In this document: positions 28,785-37,979 of the stretch, one piece after another
Numbering within the stretch: the first letter of the stretch is position 1
How the letters are laid out: each line of letters begins with the position of its first letter
NCBI RefSeq assembly: GCF_002849895.1
Contig: NZ_CP018867.1
Location: forward strand, 620,001-684,000
Source: Companilactobacillus alimentarius DSM 20249
Lineage (GTDB): Bacteria > Bacillota > Bacilli > Lactobacillales > Lactobacillaceae
DNA length: 64,000 nt
Direction of reading: 5' to 3'
The notes under the pieces: generated by a model
Seen by the model: only the letters and a program-made list of their open reading frames with translations
Told to the model about the DNA's origin: nothing
Databases searched by the model: none
Program-made: the position numbers and the translations under genes

Positions 28785-29667
28785 TGCAAATATTGGCGTA
28801 GGTTTCGATTGCTTAGGACTCGCTGTCTCGCTTTATTCAACGGTTTACTTTGAAAGAAACCATCAGAAATTAGAAATTAGTGGCTGTCCACTAGAATATC
28901 AAAATGAAAGTAATTTAATCTTCCAAGCTTTTGTAAAAGGTTGTACTTACTTGAATCGGCCAGTGCCCAACCTCAAAATAACTATCGAAAACAATATTCC
29001 TATCGCCCGTGGCCTAGGAAGCTCAGCTTTTTGTATTGTCGCTGGTCTCAAAGGCGCTAGTGCTTGGTTCAATGCCAAATTATCAAAAGAAGAACTCCTA
29101 GCTTTAGCGACAGAAATGGAAGGACATCCCGACAACGTTGCTCCTGCTATCTACGGAAAGATGGTAGCATCCTTCATTGATCAAAATAATGAAATCCAAA
29201 GTGTTTCTTTTAATGTTAACGATAAGCTTCAATTCATAACAATTATTCCTGATTATCAAGTATCTACTCAAAAAGCCCGAGCAATCCTTCCCTCTAAAAT
29301 GTTTTATCAAGATACGACTTATCAAATAGGACACGCATTGATTTTAACCAAAGCAATGGAACAAGGAGATCTAGATCTAATTCACAAGAGTATTGTCGAT
29401 AAAATGCACGAACCTTATCGCAGCAAATTAATACCTGATTATCAAAATACCAAAAGAATCTGCGAATCAGAAAATGGAACGATGTATATCAGTGGCAGTG
29501 GATCAACCATGATGGGTATTGTAGATAATAAAGAAAATGCAATTCATATTATCAATAAAATAAAAAAAGCCCATCCAAATTGGAGGGTTCATCATCTTAA
29601 ACTTGATACTAAAGGAGCAACTAATGAGTTAGTAAACATCGACAATTTAACGGTAAATATAAATTAA
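28756..29667 (+). CDS. thrB: Homoserine kinase
   Basis: Phosphorylates homoserine for threonine synthase. This GHMP kinase of 303 residues starts IKIQVPATSANIGVGFDCLG and carries the ATP loop PIARGLGSSAFCIVAG near residue 85, where phenylalanine-cysteine replaces the more usual alanines. GHPDNVAPAI is near residue 120. The start is the ATG at 28756, preceded by GAGGAGA within thrC; upstream in-frame codons would only add thrC-overlapping sequence. It is the last gene before a terminator. Confidence 0.96.
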   Translation: MIKIQVPATSANIGVGFDCLGLAVSLYSTVYFERNHQKLEISGCPLEYQNESNLIFQAFVKGCTYLNRPVPNLKITIENNIPIARGLGSSAFCIVAGLKGASAWFNAKLSKEELLALATEMEGHPDNVAPAIYGKMVASFIDQNNEIQSVSFNVNDKLQFITIIPDYQVSTQKARAILPSKMFYQDTTYQIGHALILTKAMEQGDLDLIHKSIVDKMHEPYRSKLIPDYQNTKRICESENGTMYISGSGSTMMGIVDNKENAIHIINKIKKAHPNWRVHHLKLDTKGATNELVNIDNLTVNIN

Positions 29668-29720
29668 ATTTAACAAAAAAATCATAAATCTGATCACGGA
29701 CCGAATTGGGTTCACACTTT

Positions 29721-29758
29721 ATCGTGTTGGTAGATTAATTCTACTCACACGATTTTTT
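29721..29758 (+). terminator. Intrinsic terminator of thrC-thrB
   Basis: A 13-bp stem with one wobble and one mismatch (29721-29733 with 29741-29753), followed by six T residues, 54 nt after the thrB stop codon. Confidence 0.75.
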
Positions 29759-30550
29759 ACACTAATCAAAAAAGGACATCTATAACATCCTCTATAACTT
29801 TCTTGCCACCAAATGGAAATCAAAAAGTATAAAGAAATATTATTATGTCCCATAAGTAATTCTATTCCAAGACTACTAATATCAAAACGATTGATTGTAT
29901 CGCATAAAACCATTATTTTAAAGTAAAAACGAATAGCATATTCTTTTCACTTATTCTAATTATGATTTTGACACGATCAAGTGTCGCTTTAACTTTCTTG
30001 GAATTCAGAATATCCTGTCTCAATTCAAACTATTTTTTCAAGAAGGCAAGCACGTTTTTTGTATCTGGTTTCATTCTTCCTGCTAAGAACGCAATTATGG
30101 TTGCAACAATGGAGAACAAGAATTCCCATACCGACCATTTAAAAATTAGTGTTAAAGCTAACATAATAAAAACTGAAATTAACATGACTCCATCTCTAGG
30201 GCCTAATTTAAAATACGAAAAGAACATCAGATGTCACTTCTTTCACTATTTAATATAGACTAAATAAGTTCAACCAGAATTTGATTGTGTATGTAGAATC
30301 TTTAGGTAGCCTTTTTCCTTTTTAATCGCGAGTTGTTCGAATATAGCGGATGGAACAGGCAGATTCCGTAAAATCTCGACAAACACGTTTATCTCCAGCA
30401 AGAAGAAGTCTAGGAATAATTCAAACATCCATTTAAATCCCAAAAATATTATAACACCGCTTTCATTCTTGCTGAAAGCCATTTTATAAAGATCATTCCA
30501 AAAACTTTCATGTCGTCATTTTGACCACAAATGGTCCACAGATGAATCTA
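29759..30550. other. Nearly gene-free stretch between thrB and pepT
   Basis: About 790 bases with only one plausible gene, the 65-residue membrane protein at 30030-30227. Other short open frames (for example the minus-strand frames at 29719-29913 and 30270-30482) lack ribosome sites and recognisable content. The low coding density between dense core operons suggests decayed sequence. Confidence 0.4.
30030..30227 (-). CDS. Small membrane protein, 65 aa, unknown
   Basis: A 65-residue protein with two hydrophobic segments, about residues 14-32 and 34-49, separated by a KWSVWE turn, and a basic end (GRMKPDTKNVLAFLKK). The ribosome site is weak (GAAGTGA 8 nt before ATG). The composition fits a small membrane protein, but it stands alone in a gene-poor stretch. 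No family was recognised, so it may be a remnant of a larger gene. Confidence 0.4.
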   Translation of the reverse strand: MFFSYFKLGPRDGVMLISVFIMLALTLIFKWSVWEFLFSIVATIIAFLAGRMKPDTKNVLAFLKK

Positions 30551-30624
30551 AAAAAAGGCATCTATTTAGGAGCTCACATTGATTCTTAATCCGTGAGACT
30601 TAAGTCTAAATAGATGCCTTTTTA
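30551..30624. terminator. Terminator of pepT
   Basis: A perfect 17-bp stem (30552-30568 with 30607-30623) with A/T ends on both sides and an inner CTCAC/GTGAG hairpin in the 38-nt loop. It lies 8 nt after the pepT stop codon on the minus strand. Confidence 0.85.
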
Positions 30625-30631
30625 ATCTATA

Positions 30632-31879
30632 TTATTTTTTATTATCATTATTCAATTTGATGATTTCAAGAATTACATCAACGGCTTTTTCCATGGACTC
30701 TTCAGCCACATATTCAAAACGACCGTGCATATTCTCCCCACCAGCAAATAGGTTTGGAGTTGGCAAGCCCTTAAAGGAAATAGTCGAACCATCGGTCCCA
30801 CCACGAACTGGGGCTTCGTCAGGCTCGATATTGAGATTCTCCATTGCTTTTTCAGCAATCTTCACAACATCCATATGATCTTTAATGACATCAATCATAT
30901 TGTAATATTGATCTCCCATATCAATTTCAACTGTACCTTGACCATACTTGTCATTCAATTGTTTAACAATTTCAGTAACTTTATTCTTACGACTCTCTAA
31001 GCCATCGCGTTCAAAGTCACGAATGATATATGACAAATCAGTATGATCGACCGTACCATTCTCTTCAAGCAAATGGAAAAATCCTTGGCGATCTTCGGTT
31101 TGTTCAGGAACTTCCATACTAGGTAAAGCATCTTCAAATTTGCGAGCAACTGTCAATGAATTGATCATAATACCTTTAGCTTCTGATGGATGAACATCCT
31201 TACCATTAACGTGAACTTTCAAACTAGCAGCACTGAATGTTTCATACTCCAATTGACCAACTGGTCCACCATCGACTGTATAGGCGAAATCAGCTCCAAA
31301 ATCAGCTACGTCAAAATTCTTAGCACCGGTTCCTATTTCTTCATCAGGACCTAAGCCGATTTTGATCTTGCCATGTTTAATCTCTGGGTGACCGATAAGA
31401 TATTCCATCGTTGTAATAATTTCTGAAACACCAGATTTATCATCTGAGCCCAACAAAGTATCTCCACTTGTCGTAATCAAAGTTTGACCAGCATATTTAG
31501 TTAATGAAGGGAAAACTTCTGGATCCAAAGTATACTTTCCATCATCGTCCAATTTGATAACACTCTTACCATCATAATTTTCAACGATTTTAGGTTTGAT
31601 GTTTTCTGAGTTGAAGTCAGCTGTATCAATGTGTGAGATCAATCCCAAAACTGGAACATCATAGTCAAGATTTGATGGCAATTCAGCGGTCAAATATGAA
31701 TCAACTTTGCGAATCTTAACATCCTTCAGACCAATTTCTTTTAATTCAGTTGCCAATTTCTTCAAAAAGACTGTCTGTCTTTCAGTTGAAGGAATCGTCG
31801 TTGAATTCTCATCTGAACGAGTATTTTGTTTTACATATCCCAAGAAACGAGGAATTAATTTTTCATATTTTATTGCCAT
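30632..31879 (-). CDS. pepT: Peptidase T (tripeptide aminopeptidase)
   Basis: Zinc M20 peptidase releasing the N-terminal residue of tripeptides in the cytoplasm, typical of proteolytic lactic acid bacteria. The 415-residue protein has the metal and catalytic motifs LISHIDTADFN near residue 80, TSGDTLLGSDDKSGVSEI near residue 135 and GLGPDEEIGTGAKNFD near residue 175. RGGTDGSTISFKGLPTPNL near residue 355 is a PepT signature. AGGGAGAG precedes the ATG. A strong terminator follows. Confidence 0.97.
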   Translation of the reverse strand: MAIKYEKLIPRFLGYVKQNTRSDENSTTIPSTERQTVFLKKLATELKEIGLKDVKIRKVDSYLTAELPSNLDYDVPVLGLISHIDTADFNSENIKPKIVENYDGKSVIKLDDDGKYTLDPEVFPSLTKYAGQTLITTSGDTLLGSDDKSGVSEIITTMEYLIGHPEIKHGKIKIGLGPDEEIGTGAKNFDVADFGADFAYTVDGGPVGQLEYETFSAASLKVHVNGKDVHPSEAKGIMINSLTVARKFEDALPSMEVPEQTEDRQGFFHLLEENGTVDHTDLSYIIRDFERDGLESRKNKVTEIVKQLNDKYGQGTVEIDMGDQYYNMIDVIKDHMDVVKIAEKAMENLNIEPDEAPVRGGTDGSTISFKGLPTPNLFAGGENMHGRFEYVAEESMEKAVDVILEIIKLNNDNKK

Positions 31880-31892
31880 TACCGCACTCTCC

Positions 31893-32690
31893 CTATAAAA
31901 AGTTATATGGTTCTGTATCTACTTCTGATTGTACTATATCTAGGTCCCATTTATTAGATTTTTTCCAATCTTCTAACAAACTTGCCATTTCTTTTATAAA
32001 GATTGCTTCAATATGATGACCTGGATCAACTACGTTTAAACCGTTAGCCATCATATCGTGGGCAGTATGATAGTAAACATCCCCAGTTATAAAGGTATCA
32101 GCCCCAGCTGCTAAAACCTCTGGGTAGAATTTACCGCCATCGCCACCAATAATAGCGACTTTTTTAACTTTTTGTCCCAAATCAGATTTCACATAACGCA
32201 AATTAGAAACATGAAAAGCATCGCGAACCATCTTTGCAAAATCGATTAAATCCATCGGTTCCTTTAAGTCACCCATGCGTCCAAGTGAATAATCATCATC
32301 TTCATTAAGGAAACGAACATTATTCAAGCCTAATTCTTCCATCAACCAATCATTCATTCCACCATGAGCCTTATCAAGATTAGTATGCACCGCATGGACC
32401 GCAATATTATGTGACAATAAATCACGATACATTCTATTCTGTGGCGAAGCTAGATCCAAGTTTTTAGCTGGGTGAAACATAATTGGATGATGTGCCAAAA
32501 TAAAATCGACATTCTTATCAATTGCTTCCTTAACAACTTGTGGACGAACATCTAATGTCGTCATGAGACGATGCACATCTTGATTACGATCACCAATTTG
32601 AAAACCGGTAGGATCGCCATCTTCTTTAATTGCCAATGGAGCAAATTCATCAATATGATTGATAATATCTTGAACTTTAATTTTAACCAT
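31893..32690 (-). CDS. Nif3-like dinuclear metal-centre protein
   Basis: A 265-residue protein of the Nif3/DUF34 (YqfO, GTP cyclohydrolase 1 type 2 homologue) family. Metal-ligand motifs are ILAHHPIMFHP near residue 65, HTNLDKAHGGMND near residue 103 and the C-terminal DPGHHIEAIF near residue 230. It is the short form without the PII-like insert of Bacillus YqfO. The cellular role of the family is unsettled. The start ATG overlaps the trmK stop codon by one base, so the two are translationally coupled, a common arrangement in Firmicutes. Confidence 0.92.
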   Translation of the reverse strand: MVKIKVQDIINHIDEFAPLAIKEDGDPTGFQIGDRNQDVHRLMTTLDVRPQVVKEAIDKNVDFILAHHPIMFHPAKNLDLASPQNRMYRDLLSHNIAVHAVHTNLDKAHGGMNDWLMEELGLNNVRFLNEDDDYSLGRMGDLKEPMDLIDFAKMVRDAFHVSNLRYVKSDLGQKVKKVAIIGGDGGKFYPEVLAAGADTFITGDVYYHTAHDMMANGLNVVDPGHHIEAIFIKEMASLLEDWKKSNKWDLDIVQSEVDTEPYNFL

Positions 32691-33379
32691 TATAATATCT
32701 CCTTGATATATTTGATATATTGGTTCATTAAATCAATTTTTGCTTGATCGATCTCTTTTGCATGTTTCATATTTTCGAGTGCTTTATGATAGCCGTTCAA
32801 TTTATGTTGCCACTTTGCAACAAAAGTTGGACTCTTTTTAGTCATCAAAACTGGTCCCATTAAAAATTGAGCCTCAGTTAAAGGTTTAGTTTTATCGACA
32901 CGACCAGCCTTAATGATTTCATAAACGTGATGCTCTTCATTAACGATATCTTCATCAACGATTTCAAAACCGTTTTCGACCAACCAGTGACGTACAAGCG
33001 GTTCACCAATATTTGGTTGCAAAACCAACGTCTTCACATGAGAAAGTTGCTCCTCAGTTGCTCTGGTTAAGATATTTTGAATCAAAATACCGCCCATACC
33101 AGCAATCACGACTGTATCAATTTGATCATCAGCCTTAATTACTGCTAGGCCATCACCTAGTCGAACATCAATATTATTGCTTAAACCAAACTTTTCAACG
33201 TCTTCTTTGGAGCGAGACATTGGACCTTTTGCTACTTCACCAGCAATTGCAAAATGACAAACATCATTTTCGATTAATTCTACTGGCAAATAGGCATGAT
33301 CAGATCCTATATCAGCTACTCTTGTATCCTTATCAACCATTTGATAAACGGCTTGTAATCTCTTTGAAAGTAAAGTCAC
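32690..33379 (-). CDS. trmK: tRNA adenine-22 N1-methyltransferase
   Basis: Methylates A22 of tRNA using SAM. The 229-residue protein has the SAM motif VADIGSDHAYLPVEL near residue 20, IAGEVAKGPMSRSKED near residue 43, the motif IV region VVIAGMGG near residue 89 and a helical C-terminus. The start codon is GTG, with AGAGGT upstream. It lies in the order cfa-trmK-nif3 on one strand, separate from its frequent neighbour rpoD by cfa. Confidence 0.93.
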   Translation of the reverse strand: MTLLSKRLQAVYQMVDKDTRVADIGSDHAYLPVELIENDVCHFAIAGEVAKGPMSRSKEDVEKFGLSNNIDVRLGDGLAVIKADDQIDTVVIAGMGGILIQNILTRATEEQLSHVKTLVLQPNIGEPLVRHWLVENGFEIVDEDIVNEEHHVYEIIKAGRVDKTKPLTEAQFLMGPVLMTKKSPTFVAKWQHKLNGYHKALENMKHAKEIDQAKIDLMNQYIKYIKEIL

Positions 33380-33387
33380 TTCAACCT

Positions 33388-34584
33388 CTATTCTGCAGTC
33401 TTCTTATCTAAGTCTGTCATGTATTCACGTGTCATTGGCATAGCTGTACCACTTGGTCCATTTGTCAAAAGATATTGAATAACATCAATATTTCCACTTT
33501 CAAATGAAGCGGCACAAGCTTGTAGATACAAATCCCACATCCGAACAAATCTTTCACCATACATTTGGTCAACTTGGTCCTTAACCTTATTAAAGTTATG
33601 GTCCCAAATCTCAACAGTCTTTTGATAGTGACGACGAAGTGGTTCCATATCGCCAATTTGTAATCCAGCGTCTAAGATATGACCAACATTTTCTTTAACA
33701 TCAGGAATGTACCCACCAGGGAAGATATACTTAACTAACCAAGCATCGACACCAACACCATAGTGTTGACCAGTGATACCATGGATCAAAGCATTACCGT
33801 TTGGCTTCAAAACATCTTTAACGGTCTTAAAGTAACCAGGCAAATTATCCTTACCAACATGTTCGAACATTCCGACTGAAACAACGTGATCAAATTTTTC
33901 ATTAACTTCACGATAATCTTCCAACATAACTTCCATTTGGTCGCTCAAGTTCTCATCTTGAATCTTTTGGTTAACATAATCATATTGTTCTTGACTAAGC
34001 GTAACACCTTTAGCCTTCAAGCCATACTCTTTTGCAGCAGTGAACATCATAGTACCCCAGCCACAACCAATATCAAGGATTGTCTCGCCTGGTTTAGTAT
34101 TCAACTTATTTAAAATATGGCGAACTTTGTTCATCTGAGCTTGCTCCAAAGTATCCTCTGGTGTTCTGAAATAAGCACATGAGTAAGTCATAGTCTTATC
34201 AAGCCATAATTTATAAAAATCATTACCAATATCATAATGTTCTTGAATTTCCTTTTTGTTACCCTCTTCTGAATGATTGAACTTAGGGATATACTTCTTC
34301 AACTTCAAACTTGACATAAAACTATCAGATTGAGTATAAGCTGATGTGATCAATTTTTGGATTGAACCATCAATTTCAATTTTTTTATCCATATAAGCTT
34401 CACCAAGTGTCAATGTGGCGTGCTTAACAACTTCAGAAATAGGAATCTTGTCATTAAACTTAACAGTTATATCAGACTTTCCTTCTGGTCCATAAGTCTT
34501 TTCTTTCCCGTCCCAAAAAATCACCTTAATAGGAATTGTGAATGAACGTGAAAATATTTCATCGTAAATCTTTTTATCTAACAT
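33388..34584 (-). CDS. cfa: Cyclopropane-fatty-acyl-phospholipid synthase
   Basis: Adds a methylene group from SAM to unsaturated acyl chains of membrane phospholipids, an acid-stress trait of lactobacilli. The 398-residue protein has [20 protein letters not shown] near residue 170 (SAM site), the adjacent [10 protein letters not shown], and [15 protein letters not shown] near residue 240 (active-site region). A YSCAYF segment near residue 135 is also typical. GGAGG precedes the ATG. Its upstream region holds three consecutive hairpins after rpoD. Confidence 0.96.
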   Translation of the reverse strand: MLDKKIYDEIFSRSFTIPIKVIFWDGKEKTYGPEGKSDITVKFNDKIPISEVVKHATLTLGEAYMDKKIEIDGSIQKLITSAYTQSDSFMSSLKLKKYIPKFNHSEEGNKKEIQEHYDIGNDFYKLWLDKTMTYSCAYFRTPEDTLEQAQMNKVRHILNKLNTKPGETILDIGCGWGTMMFTAAKEYGLKAKGVTLSQEQYDYVNQKIQDENLSDQMEVMLEDYREVNEKFDHVVSVGMFEHVGKDNLPGYFKTVKDVLKPNGNALIHGITGQHYGVGVDAWLVKYIFPGGYIPDVKENVGHILDAGLQIGDMEPLRRHYQKTVEIWDHNFNKVKDQVDQMYGERFVRMWDLYLQACAASFESGNIDVIQYLLTNGPSGTAMPMTREYMTDLDKKTAE

Positions 34585-34665
34585 AACTATCCTCCAAAAA
34601 ATATATATACTAATTGTAAAACAAATGTTTAAAAAAAATAAACTAAAACTCTCTTTTTCATAAAA

Positions 34666-34703
34666 ACATATTAAATAATATGTCTCTTTTTCATGAAAAA
34701 GAG
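34666..34703. repeat. Tandem hairpins and 11-bp direct repeat between rpoD and cfa
   Basis: A 7-bp stem-loop (34666-34683) is followed by a perfect 20-bp palindrome (34684-34703). The sequence CTCTTTTTCAT of the palindrome also occurs as a direct copy at 34651-34661. Confidence 0.6.
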
Positions 34704-34722
34704 GATTACCTTTAGGTAATCC
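34697..34722 (-). terminator. Intrinsic terminator of rpoD
   Basis: A perfect 8-bp stem (34703-34710 with 34715-34722, loop of 4), followed on the minus strand by TCTTTTTC, 14 nt after the rpoD stop codon. Confidence 0.8.
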
Positions 34723-34736
34723 CCAATTTTATTCGA

Positions 34737-35852
34737 TTATTCAAGAAAATCCTTCAATTGTTTAGATCTTGATGGATGACGCAATTTTCTCAAAGCTTTG
34801 GCTTCAATCTGACGGATTCTCTCACGAGTAACGCCAAAGACCTTACCAACCTCTTCAAGAGTTCTTGTCCGACCATCATCAAGTCCGAAACGTAGCCGAA
34901 GTACGTTTTCTTCACGATCTGTCAAAGTATCCAAAACATTTTCAAGTTGTTCCTTCAACAATTCATAAGAAGCGTGGTCTTCTGGACTAGTAGCATCAGA
35001 ATCTTCAATGAAGTCACCTAGATGTGAATCATCCTCTTCACCAATAGGTGTTTCAAGAGAAACTGGCTCTTGAGCAATCTTCAAAATATCACGGACCTTA
35101 CCAGTTGGCATATCCATTTCAGCACCAATTTCTTCTGGAAGTGGTTCACGACCTAAGTCTTGAAGTAATTGACGTTGAATTCTGATCAACTTGTTGATTG
35201 TTTCAACCATATGAACAGGAATACGGATTGTTCTAGCTTGATCAGCAATAGCACGCGTAATAGCCTGTCTGATCCACCAAGTTGCATACGTTGAAAACTT
35301 GAACCCTAACCTGTAATCAAATTTTTCAACAGCTTTCATTAGACCCATGTTACCTTCTTGAATCAAATCCAAGAATTGCATCCCACGACCAACGTATCTC
35401 TTAGCAATGGAAACAACCAAACGTAAGTTAGCTTCAGCCAAAGCTTGTTTAGCTTCTTCGTCGCCTTGTTCAATCTTCAAAGCCAAATCAACTTCTTGTT
35501 GAGCATTTAATAAAGGAACACGTCCAATTTCCTTCAAATACATACGAACAGGATCATTAACTTTAATATCTGTTGTTGTCGTAGTACCTTTTTTCTTACT
35601 CTTCTTGGCTTCGCTCTTTTCCTTTAGAAGTGCAAGTTTACTTGGATTACCATTGTCGTCGACAACGCCGATACCAACATCTTCAAGTTCACTGATAAAG
35701 TTATTTAGAGCTTCACCCTTAAGCTTGTAAGGCTTAATGATTTTTTCTTGTAAATCATCTTCTGTGATCTTACCAGTTTTCTTAAGATCCTTAATAAGTT
35801 TCTTTGTAGCAGTCTTTAATTCTTTTGATACTGTTGTTTTCTTTGTTGCCAT
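34737..35852 (-). CDS. rpoD: Primary sigma factor SigA/RpoD
   Basis: The housekeeping sigma factor of RNA polymerase, 371 residues, as usual in Lactobacillaceae. Regions seen in order: a basic lysine-rich N-terminus with region 1.1-like helices, region 1.2 ([16 protein letters not shown], about residue 97), region 2 ([20 protein letters not shown] and [20 protein letters not shown], about residues 165-205), region 3, and the region 4 helix-turn-helix ([20 protein letters not shown], about residue 330). It lies 22 nt downstream of dnaG and is co-transcribed with it, as in the macromolecular synthesis operon. Confidence 0.98.
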   Translation of the reverse strand: MATKKTTVSKELKTATKKLIKDLKKTGKITEDDLQEKIIKPYKLKGEALNNFISELEDVGIGVVDDNGNPSKLALLKEKSEAKKSKKKGTTTTTDIKVNDPVRMYLKEIGRVPLLNAQQEVDLALKIEQGDEEAKQALAEANLRLVVSIAKRYVGRGMQFLDLIQEGNMGLMKAVEKFDYRLGFKFSTYATWWIRQAITRAIADQARTIRIPVHMVETINKLIRIQRQLLQDLGREPLPEEIGAEMDMPTGKVRDILKIAQEPVSLETPIGEEDDSHLGDFIEDSDATSPEDHASYELLKEQLENVLDTLTDREENVLRLRFGLDDGRTRTLEEVGKVFGVTRERIRQIEAKALRKLRHPSRSKQLKDFLE

Positions 35853-35874
35853 ATATTATATTCCTCCAGTATGC

Positions 35875-37695
35875 TTAATTGCTAAGAATTCTTCTCACAT
35901 TAATCAATTGCTTCGTTAAATCCAACTGTAACTTATTGTCACCAACCATCGCCGCCTTTTTAAGTTGCTGATTGATTTCTTTGATCTGATCTTCCAGACT
36001 GGAATTCTTAATATTACTGATGTAATCATCAATTTCTTGATCATTGTATTCATCAGGCATATTCATCATTTCCAAATCAGCCAATAAATTCTTATCATCA
36101 TTATCCAATACATTCATAAAATCAGAAATATTAATCTCTTCTTCTACATCATCTGATTCGACATAAGATAATAAATTGTCAAAAATACGTTGGTAACTTT
36201 GATGAACAAATTGGAAGCCATCACCTTTAAGATTGACTCGTACCTCCGGAAAATTAATTGCCCAATACAAAAGATATCTTTCGGATTTTTCCAAGCGATC
36301 ATATTTAGGCTTGACGCTTGAGGTAACTTGGTCAAGCGCTTTTTGTTGAATGTTCTTGTAATTGTTAGCTGGCTCTTTAATAGCCAATTGTCGACGTAAA
36401 GTATCAAGTTCTTTGTTGATGGCTTCTTTGGATACTCCCATCTCATCGGCAACTCGACTAACATACATATCAACTTCAACGGGTGACTGTAATTTAACTA
36501 TTTCATGCAATGACTGATTTAAAAATTCTAACTGATCATGTTCGTTATTTAGATTATAATTACGCTTGAAATAATTCAAAATAAACGAAATAGGTGTTTG
36601 AACTCCATTGTTAGTTAAATTTTGAAATTTCTCTGCGCCTTCACTACGGATATATTCATCAGGATCCTTCTTATCAGGAATACTGATTACTCCATAGGTA
36701 AAACGATCATCATTCAATTGCGTCAACGCCCGATAAGTTGCCTCGACACCAGGATCATCGCCATCGTAACAAACATTGATTTGATTAGTTAAACGACTTA
36801 AAGTATATAACTGATCATCGGTCAAACTAGTACCCATCGAAGCGACACCATTAGTCACTCCAGCTTTATAGGCACTGATGACATCCATGAATCCTTCAAA
36901 TAAAATAACATTGCTCTTTTCACGAATCTCCTTTTTGGCATTACTCAAATTGAATAACGTTTTTCCCTTATTAAAGATTGACGTTTCAGGACTGTTTAAA
37001 TATTTAGCTGTGGAAGCATTTTTATCCAAAACACGCCCTGAGAAAGCAACTATATTACCAGATTCATCAGTTATCGGAATCATTACCCGATCACGGAATC
37101 GATCGAATAATTGACCCTCTTGATTTTCAGCGAATAGTCCTGACTTTCTCAAAACATCTTCACTGACATCACGACCTTTAAAAAACTGTAATAAAAGGTC
37201 GTTATTACTTGGTGCATAACCGATATTAAAGGTTTCAATTAAATCATTACCTAAATCACGATTATTGAGATACTTCAAAGCCTGCGTACCATTTTCCGTT
37301 TTCAGCAAAATGTGACTATACAGCTTGGCTGCATCAGAATACATTTTTAATAAAACTCGACTATCTGAATTCTGATACTGAGTAGTTGCTTGATACTGAT
37401 CAGGTACAGGAATATTTCCCATCTGTGCAACTTCAATTACAGACTCCGGAAATGACTTGCTTTCGATTTCCATGATGAACTTAAAAACATTACCACCGCG
37501 ACCGCAACTAAAGCAATGAAAAATCTGCTTATCTTCTGCGACTGAAAATGAAGGCGTTCGTTCTTCATGAAAAGGACACAATCCAAATAGATTCTTCCCT
37601 GACTTCTTCAACTGCACATACTTACTAACGACGTCCACAATGTTAGTCTTCGAAGTAACTTCATCGATGAATTCCTGAGGAATTCGTGTTGCCAC
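35875..37695 (-). CDS. dnaG: DNA primase
   Basis: Synthesises RNA primers at the replication fork. The 606-residue protein has an N-terminal CHC2 zinc finger (Cys40, His43, Cys61, Cys64), a TOPRIM core with ILFEGFMDVISAYKAG near residue 255 and CYDGDDPG near residue 305, and a C-terminal helicase-binding region. The start is the GTG at 37695, 9 nt after GAGGGG; the GTG at 37704 abuts that site. It heads the dnaG-rpoD pair. A predicted promoter and a hairpin with T-run lie upstream in the leader. Confidence 0.97.
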   Translation of the reverse strand: MATRIPQEFIDEVTSKTNIVDVVSKYVQLKKSGKNLFGLCPFHEERTPSFSVAEDKQIFHCFSCGRGGNVFKFIMEIESKSFPESVIEVAQMGNIPVPDQYQATTQYQNSDSRVLLKMYSDAAKLYSHILLKTENGTQALKYLNNRDLGNDLIETFNIGYAPSNNDLLLQFFKGRDVSEDVLRKSGLFAENQEGQLFDRFRDRVMIPITDESGNIVAFSGRVLDKNASTAKYLNSPETSIFNKGKTLFNLSNAKKEIREKSNVILFEGFMDVISAYKAGVTNGVASMGTSLTDDQLYTLSRLTNQINVCYDGDDPGVEATYRALTQLNDDRFTYGVISIPDKKDPDEYIRSEGAEKFQNLTNNGVQTPISFILNYFKRNYNLNNEHDQLEFLNQSLHEIVKLQSPVEVDMYVSRVADEMGVSKEAINKELDTLRRQLAIKEPANNYKNIQQKALDQVTSSVKPKYDRLEKSERYLLYWAINFPEVRVNLKGDGFQFVHQSYQRIFDNLLSYVESDDVEEEINISDFMNVLDNDDKNLLADLEMMNMPDEYNDQEIDDYISNIKNSSLEDQIKEINQQLKKAAMVGDNKLQLDLTKQLINVRRILSN

Positions 37696-37797
37696 GACAC
37701 ACACCCCCTCACAGAATATTTATGAAACCAAACACACAATCTAACACATTCATTTAGCTAAAACAAATATGTTGGATCACACTCGTGACATAGAAAT

Positions 37798-37837
37798 AAA
37801 AAAGTGCTCCCGTAAAAAAGTGCGAACTGGGACCACT
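37798..37837 (-). promoter_or_regulatory. Leader hairpin with T-run upstream of dnaG (putative attenuator)
   Basis: On the minus strand a 9-bp stem with one mismatch (37829-37837 with 37803-37811) is followed by six T residues. It lies between the predicted dnaG promoter and the dnaG start. It is distinct from the glyS terminator at 37910-37960. Confidence 0.5.
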
Positions 37838-37856
37838 AGTCACTTGTCAACTATTT

Positions 37857-37884
37857 ATTATACACGGTTTAGTTTGTTTGTCAC
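37857..37884 (-). promoter_or_regulatory. Sigma-A-type promoter of dnaG-rpoD
   Basis: Minus strand: GTGACA (37879-37884), 16-bp spacer, TATAAT (37857-37862), located after the glyS terminator. Confidence 0.65.
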
Positions 37885-37908
37885 GTATTTTACTCAAAGA
37901 TTTAATAC

Positions 37909-37960
37909 AAAAAGCCCTATAATTGTCAGATTATTTTCCTCTAACGATTATAGAGCTTTT
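37909..37960 (-). terminator. Intrinsic terminator of glyQ-glyS
   Basis: A 14-bp stem with one mismatch (37910-37923 with 37947-37960), followed by T residues on the minus strand, 20 nt after the glyS stop codon. Confidence 0.8.
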
Positions 37961-37979
37961 CAATCATTTTTCCATTAAA

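Noticed and set aside
29719-29913. 64-aa minus-strand reading frame next to the thr terminator
   Set aside because: No ribosome site, its end lies in the thrB terminator stem, and no recognisable sequence; the GHNNIS segment only superficially recalls an integrase end.
29962-30258. 98-aa plus-strand reading frame
   Set aside because: It is antisense to the more plausible 65-residue membrane protein and has no ribosome site.
30270-30482. 70-aa minus-strand reading frame
   Set aside because: No ribosome site before the ATG and no family resemblance; left as part of the gene-poor stretch.
37798-37900. A full T-box riboswitch upstream of dnaG
   Set aside because: The hairpin has a TGG-TCCC stretch loosely like a T-box, but the conserved TGGNACCGCG core is absent and the predicted start leaves no room for stem I.
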